Assembly (NCBI GenBank): GCA_000467715.1
Contig: AJFK01000840.1
Location: forward strand, 1 to 63,239
Origin: Hysterium pulicare CBS 123377
Lineage: Eukaryota > Ascomycota > Dothideomycetes > Hysteriales > Hysteriaceae
Direction: 5' to 3'
Length of the DNA stretch: 63,239 bases
Under the pieces are notes generated by a model that was not told the DNA's origin, did not search any database, and saw nothing but the letters and a program-made list of their open reading frames with translations. Shown one piece after another: positions 1 to 12,084 of this stretch. The translations under genes and the position numbers were made by a program. Numbering within the stretch: position 1 is the stretch's first letter; each line of letters opens with the position of its first letter.

Positions 1-1210
1 CCTCCCACTCCACCCCCTCCTCCTCCCCCCTCTTCCAAACCTCCTTAAACCCCCACGCCCCCGCTACCTTATCCACAGCCGCCCGTTCCTCCTCTCTCAA
101 CCACCGCTCCCTTAATGGCATCCCCGTCGCCCAAGTGACTCTATCCATCTGATCATTCGCCGTCGTAAGCGCCACAATGCCAATCGTAGCCGTGCAGGTA
201 GCATAAGTCAGAATCCCCGCGAAGGAAACCATTGTTGCGGTCGATGGGTCCATTGTGTCTTGATAGAGGGAGAGCTTGGTGCTTAGGGCGTAGGCGGCGA
301 AGGGGAGGGAGATGACGCCTGTGAAGGGGAGGAGGGCGCGCTGAATCAGTTTTGCGCGGTGGAAGGAGGGGTGGGCGAATGTGGTGTCGATTATATCGAG
401 GGCGAGGGGGAGATCTTTTCTTTTTATTGCGGCGTCGAGAGCCATGCTTGCTACGGGTGCGGGGATCGCTTGTTTGGCGGCATTGGGGTTCGGTGCTTCG
501 TGATATGAGATTTTTTTCTGTTTAGAGGAGGAGGCCGAGGTTGGGGGTTTGGCGCCTGGTTTCGATTTGTAGAGGGTGAAGATTTCGGGGAAGGACGAGG
601 GGCGGTGGAGAAGGGTTTGGATTGTTACGTAGGTTTTTAGTACCGAAGGGGATATGAAGACTCGAGGGTCCTCGACGAGCTTCTGCGCGAGGAAAGAGAG
701 GTAGTCAAAGGTCTGTTTCTGAGATCCATTTTTGGAGTCTAGATGCAGGATTGCGCCCGCGGAAGAGGACTCGGCGGTTCTTGAGTTCGTTTTCGACTGC
801 TTGATTAGATCTAGGCGTATGAGTACTGCTTCTTCTATTGCGGCCAGGGCGACCGTGACGGATTCTTCGCTGGGTATGGAGCGTGATTCGAGGATGTTGT
901 CGACGAGTTCCTCGGCTTGGGAGAGTGTCTTCTGAGCACCTTCCTCTGTTCTTGCTGGTGTTGCATCGTCTATCAGATGATGCGATCCAGGCTCGTAATC
1001 GGCAGATTTTGGAGGGGCTGATGCAGCACTCCTTGAAAGAATTCTTGGATGCACGTTTGAAGCTATTCGTAGTTGCCGTCGGTTGGGTGTCTTGAGAAAT
1101 TGTGACGTAGCGAGAAATCGTCGTTGATGGTGGGGCCGATGCGCTATGTAATCGCACAATTGACAGATTGGCCTTGCGCGAGGCCGAATGGCAATATTTG
1201 TGGTTTTCAT
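1..1210 (-). CDS. Mitochondrial membrane protein, unknown function (3'-partial)
   Basis: An open frame of 403 codons without introns runs from an ATG at 1208-1210 off the left edge of the window, so the C-terminus is missing. The first 60 residues are rich in Arg, Gln and His and poor in acidic residues, as in a mitochondrial presequence. A helical region follows, then two likely membrane segments at about residues 293-312 and 323-349, then a charged Glu/Arg/Trp-rich tail. I do not recognise the family. A mitochondrial inner-membrane protein is inferred from the presequence and the paired membrane helices only. It is divergent from the verprolin gene, with 236 bp between start codons. Confidence 0.7.
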   Translation of the reverse strand, partial: MKTTNIAIRPRARPICQLCDYIAHRPHHQRRFLATSQFLKTPNRRQLRIASNVHPRILSRSAASAPPKSADYEPGSHHLIDDATPARTEEGAQKTLSQAEELVDNILESRSIPSEESVTVALAAIEEAVLIRLDLIKQSKTNSRTAESSSAGAILHLDSKNGSQKQTFDYLSFLAQKLVEDPRVFISPSVLKTYVTIQTLLHRPSSFPEIFTLYKSKPGAKPPTSASSSKQKKISYHEAPNPNAAKQAIPAPVASMALDAAIKRKDLPLALDIIDTTFAHPSFHRAKLIQRALLPFTGVISLPFAAYALSTKLSLYQDTMDPSTATMVSFAGILTYATCTATIGIVALTTANDQMDRVTWATGMPLRERWLREEERAAVDKVAGAWGFKEVWKRGEEEGVEWE

Positions 1211-1446
1211 TGTGGCCTGGAAGAGATGTCGTTGGTGTTGACGAGTCCTGGGGCTGTGAAGGAGATTCCAAAGTCTTGGACCTGTGACGAACCAACGAAC
1301 TTCAAAGCCCAACTCACCACGAACATCAAACACGACCACGACACGCATGCCACCAGGCAACATACCACTTGAGATATAGACCTTTCTTTGTATACTTGAA
1401 GAGCTATAGCAATTCCAACCCCTTTCTCTCACGCGCGAGCTTCATC

Positions 1447-2946
1447 ATGTCCGCTCCTCCACCTCCACCACCTCCGCCTATGCCGCCTGGCTTAGGAAGA
1501 GGAGCAGGAGGACCCCCTCCGCCGCCTCCGATGCCTGGAAAAGCTCCTGGAGGTAAACCGAAATCTGGAGCTGGAAGAGTGAGTTTAGATATTCCCTCAG
1601 TCCACATTGTTGCCTCCCCGTTATGACGAGCTTTGAGGAAATATTGTTTGAGCAGCAAAGGCTAACCTTCAATGTAGGGAGCACTGCTCTCGGATATCAA
1701 CAAAGGAGCAAGGTTGAAGAAAGTCACACAAATCAACGACAGATCAGCACCCATAGTCGGCAAAGTCTCAGATGGCCCAAGTGGTCCACCGGTTGGAGGC
1801 GCACCTCCAGTGCCAGGATTAGGGAAACCACCAGGTCCTCCGGGACTCGCGCCGCCTGTACCTCCGGGAAATCGAGCCAGAAGCAATAGTGATACTGGGA
1901 GGGACAATTCAAGAGACAGCTCAACAACGATCAGTGGTGGACCGCAATTGGGGGGACTATTCGCTGGAGGTATACCAAAGCTAAGGAAAACAGGAGGGGC
2001 AGGAATAGATACTGGGGCAGAGAGCAGTACTGCATATCTATCAGACCCAGAAACATCAAGGAGTTCAGCACCACGCCCGCCAAGGGGTAGTGCACCAAAA
2101 CCGCCCGGAGCAGCGCCTCCAATTCCTGGCGCAAGGCCTCCTCCAAACCCAGCCGTGTCGGCTCTCAGAAACAATTTACGACCGTCTTCGATGGTATCTA
2201 CAGCTTCAGCGCCAGAAATCCACTCAAAACCAAAACCACCACCGCCGATTGGAAAGAAACCCCCAATTCCACCTCCAACTTCTCGGAAACCTTCTGGAAT
2301 CGCGCCACCGCCGCCTTCGTCTCCGGCTCGACCTCCTCCATTTCCTTCATCCGTACCTTCTGCACCGCCTCCGCCTCCCCCGTCATCTTTAGCTCCTCCA
2401 CCGCCGCCATTAACATCAACGCCTTCCGCTCCCCCTCCACCACCGCCTTCAGCGCCGAGGCCGCCCCCAGCTCGCTCAACTCCGCCTCCTCCGCCTCCCA
2501 GCATCCCTCCAACAAACGGCCACACGCCTTCATTAGCAGAGCAAGCCGCTCGAAACGCATTCGGCCGTTCTTCTCCGGCCGCTCCCCCACCACCACCACC
2601 CGCATCACCACCTCCAATCGCTCCCCAAACCTCACCACCATCGCGGCCAAGTGCTCAGCCACCGGTACGATCCATGCTCGATGCGAGCTCGTATACGCTC
2701 ACGAATGGAGGAGCGTCTGGACATCGACCATCTCTCAAAGGCAGTGGTTCCGGTTCCGGCGTTGGCTCCGCGGCAATAAGTCCGGGTCAGAGGGGGAAAG
2801 GAAGTGTCGTCGCTATCCATGATTTGAGATGGAGGTTCCAGGATGAGAGTCAGTTGCCGAAACCTAGGGAGTTTGGTGGGGGACCTAAGAGGTATAGGGC
2901 TGGTAGGGGGAGCAGTGTACCGTTGGATATGAGCGCTTATGAATAA
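1447..2946 (+). CDS. VRP1: Verprolin/WIP-like actin-regulatory protein
   Basis: Exons 1447-1578 and 1678-2946 give 466 residues; the 99-bp intron is in phase 0. The protein opens with a poly-proline run. Directly after the splice junction comes a WH2 actin-binding motif (residues about 45-60, core LLSDINKGARLKKV). The rest is Pro-rich, with many PPPPPP blocks that would bind profilin and SH3 domains, and a short C-terminal region with a DLRWRFQDESQLPKPR core typical of the WASP-binding end of WIP/verprolin. The family links Arp2/3-WASP actin assembly to endocytosis and polar growth. Domain order and length match fungal Vrp1. Translation of exon 2 restores the WH2 motif exactly, which supports the splice sites. 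Confidence 0.85.
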
Positions 2947-3603
2947 GGGGGGTGAGAGGCTTCTTTGGCGAGGGGTTCGATGTTCCTTGAGGTGTCAAGA
3001 TGGGCTTGTCAGGCTTTTCACATTAGGGTTCTACGTCTTAAAGTTGGGCGTTTTGGGATGGAGAAAGGTGGGAACGAAATGAAGGTTTGAGACTGAGACA
3101 AGTGGGGATTCAAGGCTTCTTGTGTATTGCTTCCAAGTAGCCAAGGCTTATAGTATTGATAGCTACACCGCAGATTGCAACTTCAGGCAAGCAGCTTCTA
3201 TCAAGCTTAACCAGCATTCTTTCATACCCATTATCGCATATTCTGCAGCAAACGTACTGTCAATGAACCCTTACCCCGCATTTCAGATGGCGGTGACAAT
3301 ACTTCCATTCATGCTTTCTCGCAGTTTCTGCGTTTTTTTGACCAATGCTGTCTCGTCTTGCTATTTTGTGTGAGGGGTGGGAGGGGTTTGTGATATTGCA
3401 GCTTCAGGGTTTTCGGAAACCGAAATTTCGATACCCTACCACAACAGGATGCTATACCAATCGTTAATGTTTTTCGAAACATCGTTCGGAGAGTTTGACA
3501 TACTTTTCTTGTCGCAGGTTCTGAAGTTGTGAAGTTCCCGAGTCGGAGTTTTGTAAGTTTCGAGAGGGGATATTCGTGCTTGGAAGGACGATGGAGGTGT
3601 GCT
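2947..3603. other. Intergenic, convergent 3' flanks
   Basis: This stretch lies between the 3' ends of the verprolin gene and the Tma17-like gene. I see no coding frame with sensible composition. It holds one TCGGAAACCGA palindrome at 3413-3423, far from the polyketide genes and most likely a chance occurrence. Confidence 0.6.
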
Positions 3604-4056
3604 TCATAGAAATACACCTTCTTCGTCTTCTCCCTGAGCTTGACCACTCGGATTCTGCTCTTGTCGTTCTTCCATCGACACATCTCGCTGCGTGCCATTC
3701 CGTCCACCAGCCACCTCACCCCCTCCCATCTCCCCATTCTCCTTCTTAACAGTCGGATCCTCCTCCACAAACGGCATCCTCCTCACCTCAACAACCTCCT
3801 TCCTAACCATCTCAACCCTCTCCTCCATCCTCCTCACAACCGCCCTATTCTCCAGAATCGCCTCCATCAACTCTCTATCCCCCTCCCCCGCATCCCCACC
3901 CTCCCGTATAAAATCCGCTAACTCCTTATTGCTCCTCCTCAAATTCGCAATGGAATTCCTCAACTCGGCTGTCTTGGCGTGCAGAGAGGAGAGCGGGAGG
4001 TCTTTTAGTGCGAGGGCGAATCGGGTCGAGGTTATGGGGGCTGCGTCGGCGGACAT
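3604..4056 (-). CDS. TMA17: Tma17/Adc17-like proteasome assembly or ribosome-associated chaperone
   Basis: This is a 150-residue intronless protein. Residues 18-100 form two long charged amphipathic helices with the sequence LRNSIANLRRSNKELADFI and a second helix rich in Glu and Arg. The C-terminal 50 residues are acidic, Gly/Glu-rich and probably disordered, ending in a short hydrophobic tip. Yeast Tma17 (Adc17) has the same length, a similar NSINxLxRSN-type helix and an acidic tail; it helps pair Rpt3 and Rpt6 in proteasome base assembly and is found with ribosomes. The assignment rests on length, layout and this helix, so it is good but not certain. It is divergent from the rhomboid gene. 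Confidence 0.6.
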   Translation of the reverse strand: MSADAAPITSTRFALALKDLPLSSLHAKTAELRNSIANLRRSNKELADFIREGGDAGEGDRELMEAILENRAVVRRMEERVEMVRKEVVEVRRMPFVEEDPTVKKENGEMGGGEVAGGRNGTQRDVSMEERQEQNPSGQAQGEDEEGVFL

Positions 4057-4391
4057 GGATGCTCAGCAACAGCGGGAGAAGCGGAGAGGAAGGGTGTTTA
4101 ATAGGGACGAGGTGGTGAGGGATGAGGCGATTGAGAATTCGGGCGCGGAATATGGGTTTGGTGGGTCGGGGTATGCAGTTCAGAAAGTGGTGGATTGGGT
4201 TAAGAAGATTGCGGGGGATAGGGTTGCGAAGGGGGTGTTTGGTGGGGTGGGGTTTTGATTAAATGGTGAATGGCGGAGCGGAGCGGGGATTTTGGCGTTC
4301 GGGGGTGTCTGTGCTTTTGGGTCGTTCAACTTCTTTGGATCAATTGTTGCTTTCTCTCGTTTTTGTAGCTGGACATCTCCAGGCTTCAGCA
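4057..4391. promoter_or_regulatory. Shared divergent promoter, Tma17-like / rhomboid
   Basis: This 335-bp region lies between two divergent starts. An ATG at 4263 is in frame with the rhomboid gene and would add 43 residues. I prefer the ATG at 4392 because the protein then begins with a typical Arg/Ser-rich presequence. Confidence 0.5.
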
Positions 4392-6593
4392 ATGAACAAT
4401 GCATTGCCGATAGCCTTTTTGCGCCCTTCATGCGCTGCTTTTCGTCCTCCGTTACCTTTGCCTCCACAATGGTGTGCTGCGCGGTGTGCGGTGAAGAGGA
4501 GTTTCTGTTCCTCGATATCGCGGCCGAAGCAATTTAATCCGCCACCAAGACAACCACATTTCAATTCTAATCGTAGATCTCCTCTTTCTACTTTATTATA
4601 TTCCAATGGCTCGGGTACCGCCAAACAGCAACTCTGCGCTTTCTCAACATCGCAAACCCAACAGGCCTCCATCTCCGACCCCAAATCCTCCGCGTCTTCA
4701 AAGACCCGCAAGGTAAAAGTACCTCAGCTACCAGATGGCCCAGTCGATGAAACCACCATCTCCCAAATATTCGGTCCTACCATTTCCGAAAGAGAAGGAA
4801 ATGGCATCCTGCGTATCCTGCACCAGCGTCGCGTCTCCGGCTCGCTAGGCGAATTGGGGATACAGCATCTCAACAAGAAGTTCCCGCAGTTGACCGACGA
4901 GCTGAGTATGCAGGGTCTGGAATGGCTACGGCAGAAATACCCAATTGATGAAGAGGCTGCGGCTGGGGAGTGGGCGGAGCAGGAGGCGGAGAGGTTAGAA
5001 GAGGAGGTTAGGCGGGAGAGGTATCGGAAGATGGGATTGTGGAAGGATGGAGATGAGAGTGAAGGAGAGTATACAGGGGAATACAAACCCGGCGAGGGAG
5101 TAGGCAAGTTGTACGAAGAGGAGTACAAGCCCATCGAGACGAGTGAGTGGGGTGGGAGACCTACTTCGGAATCTGTGTTTGAGAGGATGAGGATGGAGAA
5201 GCGGGCGAAGAGGATGGAGGAGGCGGCGTTGAGGGATGCGAAGAAGTTGGAGAGACTGAAGGAAGAGGATGAGAAGATTGCGAGGGGGGAGGCGGTTAGA
5301 GGACCGCTGGGGTTGATGAAACCGGATCAGACTGTTACTACGTTTATGGGGATCAATGTTATTGATGATAGTCAGAGTGCGGTGGCTAAGCAGTGGAGGG
5401 AGAAGGCTATGACGATTAAGTTTAAGACGAAAGAGGAGCTGGAGGCTAGTTTGACTACTGTAAGTTCCGATTCGAATGTCTCCTGCATTTCTTATTCATC
5501 AGCCTATCCGCTCCTTGACAGCAATTCCATTATCAAGAGTCATTTAATGCCATGCTAATTGAATCCAGTTTCAACGCCTCTACCCAACAACCCTCTTCAC
5601 CCTCGGCGCCATCGTCTGCTCCATCCTCGCAGCAAACTACTACACCGAACCTACCGACTCCTTTCGTCTATTCCCCTGGCTCTCAATCCCTCTGGCCACC
5701 TGTCTTGGCCTCTTCTTTTCCAACTACGCCATATTTATCATGTGGCACATACGCAGTCTCTGGCCCTTACTAAACAAATACTTCCTAGCAGTGCCCGCAT
5801 ACCCTCGAGCAGTCGCTGCATTAGGGAATGTGTTCAGTCACCAGTTCAGCAAGCATCTGTGGGCGAACATGATATGGCTCATGACAGTAGGATGGTGGTG
5901 TAAGTCCAACCCTCCCCCTTCCTCTTCATCCCCCCTTCTCCCCCTACACGAACCTCTCCATCTCCCAATATATTTCCGCGATACTAAAGGTCTCCTCTAG
6001 GCGCCGAAATGGTCGGTCGCGGCCCCTTCCTCTCAACCTACTTCACAGCCGGCATCCTAGGCAGCACCCTCTCCCTCTTCGCGTCCGTCCTCCGCCTCCC
6101 CGCCTCCAGCCTCATGTCATCTTCTCTCGGCGCCTCGGGAGCCATGTACGGCATCACCTCCCTAGCCCTCCTCACTACCTCCGCAGACCACATCTGGGTC
6201 CCCTTCCTCGACATCAATCTGCCCTTCAACCCGAAGCTTTTTCTAGTCGGGATCGTGGCTATAGAGGTTTTTGTTATGCGCGGGAAGGGCGAGGTGGTGA
6301 AGCGCATGGTTGAGAGTGGGGGCGGGGGGGTGGATCATTGGAGTCATTTGGGCGGCATGGCCGCGGGGATGGGGATGGCGTTGGCGTTGAGGTTTGGGGA
6401 GATTGGGAAGGGGGGTGGGAGTTTGGAGGAGGTGGTGGAGGAAAAGGGGGAAGATGGGAAGGATGTTGGGGAGATGAATGCGATTGAGGGGGCTGGTGTT
6501 GAGGAGGTTAGGAGGGCGGAGGAAGAGGTTGATGCTAGGGCTAGGCCTTTGAGGGTGAAAGATGAAGTTGAGAAGGAGAAGAAGGGGAGTTGA
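4392..6593 (+). CDS. PCP1: Mitochondrial rhomboid serine protease (PARL/Pcp1 type)
   Basis: Exons 4392-5459, 5569-5899 and 6001-6593 give 663 residues. A basic presequence is followed by a long Glu/Arg-rich region (about 200-355) and then six or seven membrane helices. Catalytic features are visible: HQFSKHLWANM in an early helix, the serine in GASGAMYG (about S512) and the histidine in DHWSHLGG (about H582), which form the Ser-His dyad of intramembrane proteases. The family sits in the inner mitochondrial membrane and cleaves membrane-anchored precursors such as cytochrome c peroxidase and Mgm1/OPA1. The C-terminal 75 residues form a highly charged tail. The N-terminal domain is longer than in yeast Pcp1. 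Confidence 0.88.
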
Positions 6594-6806
6594 GGATGGG
6601 GGTGGGGTCGAGATTTAGGAGAGATGCATGTGTGCTATAGATGTATGTATATAAGTTTATTACTGTACTATACTGCCTAAGCGCTCTTATTGAACGATAT
6701 TATACGGTGATTCAAGAACTTCTTTTATTCATAAATATTTACTAGAAGGGAATAGACACAGAAGCCTTTTTATATGTATATATACAAACGCACCACGCTC
6801 CAAAAA

Positions 6807-9201
6807 CTAAGATGCCTTGACCTCAAGAACCGAGATTGACAAATTAGGTAGGCTGAAACTAAACACTCCCCCCTCCCCAGCCGTCACCGTCGTATTCGTG
6901 CTCACCACAACATCACTCCCGACATCGTTATAAGAAAACGGACCCGGTGCGGTCAGAACGGTCAGTGTCCCCGTGGAGCCTTCTTTGGCCCCGTCGAAAG
7001 AAACGTACATGGGCGTGGAGGCGGTGGCATTGTAGACGGCGGTTTTGAGGATGTAGGACGAGGTGGTGTTGCTGTGGCCTGCTACCCAGTAGAGGTAACC
7101 GAATGTGCCGTTTGAGGTTGGGAGGGTTGTGGAGATGCGGTGGGAGGAGAGGAGCTGGGGAGTTGGTTAGTTGGGGGATTTTATTTTGGAAGGGGGGGTT
7201 AAAGGATAGGATGGGATGGAAGCAGGGGATAAAAGGGTGGGATAGGAACACTGAGGAGGGTGAATGCGATGAAGAAATAGGCTGTATGGTGAAATCATGA
7301 CGTGGTGAAAGTAGATGAGAATAATCCTAAGGAAGAAAGCGGAAACCAACATACCTGCACCATGTGATAACTCGTAGACAACACATCCGCATCGGTATCA
7401 GCAGAGAAAGAAATCATATCCGGCGTCCACTGGTAAGAATTCAGATTCTGTAAAAGCGGCGCGTATGCTGCTCCAAAAATCTTATCTGCATTCCTCTCCG
7501 CGCCGATCAGGAAAACAGCTTCGGACACTGTACCGATCCATTTGGGGAAATTCCATTTGGAAAGATTCCAGTTGGTACCACCGCCTTCGGGGATGTTTGG
7601 TTGTACGGCTGCGTATTCGCCTGCGAGAGTAGTAAGCAAGCCGTCATTCAACTCGGTTCGATTGCTTTTCTGAGGGAAACTTGGGAAGTAATGTTGAAGC
7701 GGTTGGGGAGATACTTACCAATCATAGTCCTGAACCCCGTAGTGAAGTTATCGAAGAAATTAAACTGCGACACGAAATCATCCGGTCTGGTATACTGATG
7801 ATAATCACCATATCCTTCTCCCTCCCCCGTGCCGAAATTATAAGCAACGGTACTGGCAAAGACTGTGATGTCTGGATACTTTTCTTTAATGGCGTTGTAG
7901 AAAGCTTTGAATCTGTACTCCGCGTAGGACGTCCCTCCACCACCGAGATTATCCTCATTGCCAACTTCCACATACTTGATTGTCCAAGCATCGTATCCGA
8001 GCTCAGCGCGCATCGCACCGTATGTCGTCGACGGGTCACCCATGATGAACTCGAGTTCGTTCATCACGTCGTCGACGTAGGGTTGCAGAGCATCTTCATC
8101 GATTGCCGGTCCATCGAGATAGAAACCGGACCAGACAGCGAGAACGGGTTCCATGTTCAAATCTACACACCAGTTCAGGTATTCGACGAGACCGAGCCCG
8201 TTGGTGTTCTCGTAGGACCAGGTTCCTGGGTAGCCGGGGCGGTCTTTCAGGGGGCCGATGGTCTCGTTCCATTTCCAGTAATAAGGTGGGTCGTTGCCTT
8301 CGAGGTTGTTGCCGCCTGGCATACGGAGGAAGGACTGGTGTGGTTGTTAGTCGTGAGTGTTTGAAGTTGAGTCTGCTTGAGCTTACTGGATTAAGCCCTG
8401 CGAGAGCTTCCATGAGGTCAGGTCTCATACCATTTGCTCGGTTTTTGTAGGTTGGTGGAAATAGACTGATCAAGTTGAAGTCAAGAGAACCGTCCGTTGA
8501 CTAGAATATCCTGTCAGAAAGGAGTATCTGTAGCAAGGACGAATTTCCAGTGCATCTGACTTACCGACGCATCGAAAGTAATGGAGAAAGTGTTGTTGGT
8601 ATTGGCTGCCGCCTTCTTAGGTACCAATGAAAATGTATGCTCTGTCCAGTTACTGTCCGTTGATTTTGAATCAATCTCCACACTCCCAAATGTCTCATTC
8701 GTTAACTCGGATTGCAAAGATGCTGTGAATTGGCCGTCATAGTCGCCTTTTACCCAGAACGAGCCTGTATAGTTTTGCACCTTTACGTCAATGCCCCAGT
8801 ATCCAGGATTCGTTATGCCAACTGTTCCACTCGAAGCAGCTACATTCAATGACGTGGGCAGAGCAGATGAAAGTGGTTGAGACAGGTTTTTCAGGGACAA
8901 TTCAGCATCTCCAAACGCAGTCCAAGCATCAATATCGGAAGGAAAGACAGAGTCTCCCTGGAACGCTCGATTCCTGATAAGTTCTGCGTAAATTCCGCCG
9001 TCGTCAGAATGACTGATATCCTGTTTCTGTTAGTCGGAAGAGTCCCATGCGGTGAAAGGTGAAAGCTTAGTTCCAGCATACCTCGAACATGATACCATAT
9101 TGCATTCCAGAAGTGGCATTGCCTCCAGTACTCCCAACAGAGATGTTAAAAGCCAACGAGACACCCGCAAAAGCAGGCAGACCTAGGAGGATGGAACGCA
9201 T
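6807..9201 (-). CDS. abfA: Secreted alpha-L-arabinofuranosidase, family GH51
   Basis: There are six exons on the minus strand: 9201-9082, 9020-8565, 8500-8387, 8334-7719, 7620-7355 and 7154-6807. They give 639 residues, the usual GH51 length. A signal peptide covers about residues 1-17. Then come [20 protein letters not shown], a carbohydrate-binding-like region, [10 protein letters not shown] and [11 protein letters not shown]. The catalytic acid/base is Glu in KYVEVGNED (E357) and the nucleophile is Glu in MIGEYAAVQ (E437). The last 115 residues form the C-terminal beta domain. The enzyme removes terminal alpha-L-arabinofuranosyl groups from arabinan and arabinoxylan outside the cell. Each splice junction restores a conserved family segment. 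It has no evident link to the polyketide genes. Confidence 0.93.
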
Positions 9202-11305
9202 CGTCAAGGCAGGGCGCAACCAGAGCTCGATTGAACAGAGAAACGCGTGACGACACGCCGAAGATTGGAGGGACGAGACATTTTTAAGAGCAAGCTCTCA
9301 TTACCAGATTTAATTGCCGGGCCATACTAGACTCTGCGCAAAAATCCAGGAAAACACAACAAGCCGAGGAGAATTGCATACCGTGACAAGGAACGTCTCG
9401 GCATTCCATGCAGGAGAAAGAGGAGTTTACATGGGAGTTACACCAACCAAGCTTTTGATCTTCACAAAAACCGCAGGCATGGCGTCGAAATACCGGGTGC
9501 GGCGTGTACTACTGTGTTTGGCTTTTGCCTAATAAAGTCATGATCGTTGGGGCTTGTGACCGGGTCCCCAGGTTTTGGCGCCGGTTGACGGTTCTCATTC
9601 GATAGCATCAAGCCACTAGAGCAGTGGATTATCCGGAGTGAATGTGACGAAAACTTCTATCGTGGGGTAAGATCGCGGGGTAGGCTGGCCTAAAGAACCT
9701 AGTTACTTGTGCATCTCGCAACTTGTTTTGCCGAATATGAATCAACTTTCCGCCAATAGGATAAAGTGACTTACATGTGATAGTAAACATAGTAGTAACT
9801 TGCAAGGAGGTCGTGGTCTTTGAGATGTACCGATGCGAAAAGCGTCAGAGGAAAACATCAAAGATGCCCGCACTGAGCAAGTCATCCGGATTACATGGGT
9901 GGAAGGGACAGGTATCCCAACAGAGAAGCCTTTCCGCCGAGGTGATGACTTAGAAATAGATTGACGTGGTTCAAGTAGGACGCGTAGTATGTACATAGTA
10001 GGAGACAGAAAATGTTTCGGCGACTTTTTATGACAACGAGCTTGGTTAGACCGTGCCATGAATACAATACTCTTCAGTAGGACAGAATAGATGTCTTGAT
10101 TGGTTTGGAAAACCATTTGACTTCCACACATAAATGTCCCGGCGGACAATAGCCATATTTAACGGAAAACACAGTTGTGGAAATCGATGAGGACCAAAAC
10201 TACGTAGGAAGAAGAAGTAGAAAATTCAACAAGTGCAAAGAGGCCTGACCATCATTTCAAATGAATAGTGCGCAAGAAGACATAATTCTCTTACCTCGCG
10301 TTATAGACTTGGAAGCCGAAAAAGCCTGAGAACTTCTTACCTCCTCACCTGACTTAACAAACCCTACACAAAACCTGAAGCAAAAGACAACACCTACTCG
10401 CTCGCTCACCTCCTTATGACTCTACAATCCCACCAAATTGCTAGCATATTCTCACCAACTTCTCCACCCCCCCAAACTCATCCCCCCTAACCGCCATACA
10501 TCCTCCTGATCTTCCCCAGGATATATACCCAACTCATCTTACCAACCCAAATCCATGGCATAGCCTGAGCACACCCTAGCTATCTCTGTTTCGAGCATCA
10601 TCCATAAGCGCCGTGGCCATGGAAAACATCCTATGGCACTGCTGAGTCAGCGTCAGATCTTTGTCTTCACATGCTACTATGCAGGAAAGAAATGTTGTGT
10701 TTCAAGATGGGAGCGTTGCGTTTGGCTCAGTATATCTGATCTACGGCGGTCATGTCCTACGGATTCCATGGACATGGAGGATCGTGCTTTGGCTTTGCTG
10801 TTCGGTTTCGGTTTCAGACGTGCAGCTTTTGTTGGACGAGAGATTTGTTGTTGTCTTATGAGGTTGGCGAGGGTTTTTTGGGGCTGTGAATTGTTATGTA
10901 GATGCCGCGGTGTCGACATTCTGCCTTGTTAAAAATAGCGGGTGAAGGTACATTACTCGTGTACCTTGGTTGCACTGAATCGTGTACACGTGCGGATGAG
11001 AAAATTATGTTGGGTATAAAACTGTGCATTGTTTTGTGCTGGTGATAAGCGAGTCTTACGGTACAGCTCGCGTGCTACGTACCTAGGTACCTAGCTGTCG
11101 TGATGGCGGGGCAAGTTCCAAGAAGTTCTTCACCACGATTTTGAGTGCGGACAGAAAAGTCATCAAGAAAAAAGTATTTTATTCAAGGTCTTTGTACCTT
11201 TAGGTAAAATTCTACCATAATCTATTGTGGTTCCATGAAAATATCTAGGGCTTTTCGCCCGTTCCAACGCCAGCTCGGAATCAAATGAGAAGAGGAATTG
11301 AAGGC
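9202..11305. other. Intergenic 2.1 kb, no gene seen
   Basis: This region lies upstream of the arabinofuranosidase and downstream of the nitroreductase. I find no coding frame of normal composition. A CCCCAG at 9566-9571 (CTGGGG on the other strand) fits the short CreA carbon-repression consensus and lies about 365 bp upstream of the GH51 start, but so short a motif is weak evidence. Confidence 0.5.
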
Positions 11306-12084
11306 TTAGTTGCCGAAGACCTTCAGCGCCTTGTCCAAGTGAGTCTTGGGCTTCTCGTCTCCCGCTCCAGCGGTAGGCTTGCCAAAGACCATCTGGCACT
11401 TCAACACCCATTCCGAAGGAACCTGGAATTCCTTGTTGACGAAGGGAGTGATGGATGGTTGGTAGTGCTGAAGATTGCAGCCAAGGCCTTCAGCTTCGAG
11501 AGCAGTCCATACTATCGGACGGGTCAGTATTTGTTCGCTGATATAATGCTAATTGGCGGAATGGAACTTACCGATGTATTGGTGCATGCCATTGGAGTGC
11601 TCAAACCCTAGATGCAGCTATTAGCCACTTTTCAAATTTAGACGAGATAGCGAGCCGTACATTCGGGGTATTGGAGAGACAGATTGGCGAAGCGGGGGGT
11701 TAGTTCCTTGACAGCTGTTGGATCTTCAAAGAATAGACACTGGGTCCAATATTAGCACGAAAATTATCTTCGATACGAGGGGTAGCTGAATATTACCGTG
11801 CCGTATGCATCTTGGAAACCCTTGATTTTGGGGCCCAAAACGCCAATGGCTTGTGGCGTAGCCTCCTCGGTGACCTTGTATGCGTTCTCCCAGAGCTTAT
11901 CATGGTCCTTGCCGAAGAGCAGGATGCACCGGGCGCTGCGTACATTGAATGGCGACGGGGCGTACTTTAGTGCGTGGTTGACGATCTCAACGATGCGGTC
12001 GTTGGAGATTGGTGACTCCTTAGCGAGAGCATACATGGATCGACGCGCCTGAGTAGCGGCCAAGAAGGAAGTTGAGGCAGCCAT
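11306..12084 (-). CDS. Nitroreductase-family protein (fungal Frm2/Hbn1 type)
   Basis: Exons 12084-11797, 11739-11661, 11607-11572 and 11511-11306 give 202 residues. The N-terminus carries RRSMYAL, the Arg-Arg-Ser/Thr-x-Tyr FMN-binding segment of this family. SPFNVRSAR, the region around YGT-CLFFED, and WTALEAEGLGCNLQHY all sit where fungal nitroreductases have them. Enzymes of this group are cytosolic FMN oxidoreductases that reduce nitroaromatics and quinones; yeast members answer to oxidative and lipid stress. The 36-bp third exon is small but restores WFEHSNGMHQYIVWTALEAE in frame. There is no sign that it belongs to the polyketide cluster. Confidence 0.85.

Noticed and set aside
1662-2525. 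Gly-rich minus-strand frame opposite verprolin
   Set aside because: It mirrors the proline codons of the verprolin gene; composition is an artefact.
3413-3423. TCGGAAACCGA palindrome between the verprolin and Tma17-like genes
   Set aside because: It fits the AflR-type consensus but lies between convergent housekeeping genes. I treat it as background; about one such site is expected by chance in the window.
10633-10932. Plus-strand Cys-rich frame of 99 codons
   Set aside because: It resembles a small secreted protein by Cys content, but there is no signal peptide and the codon pattern looks random.
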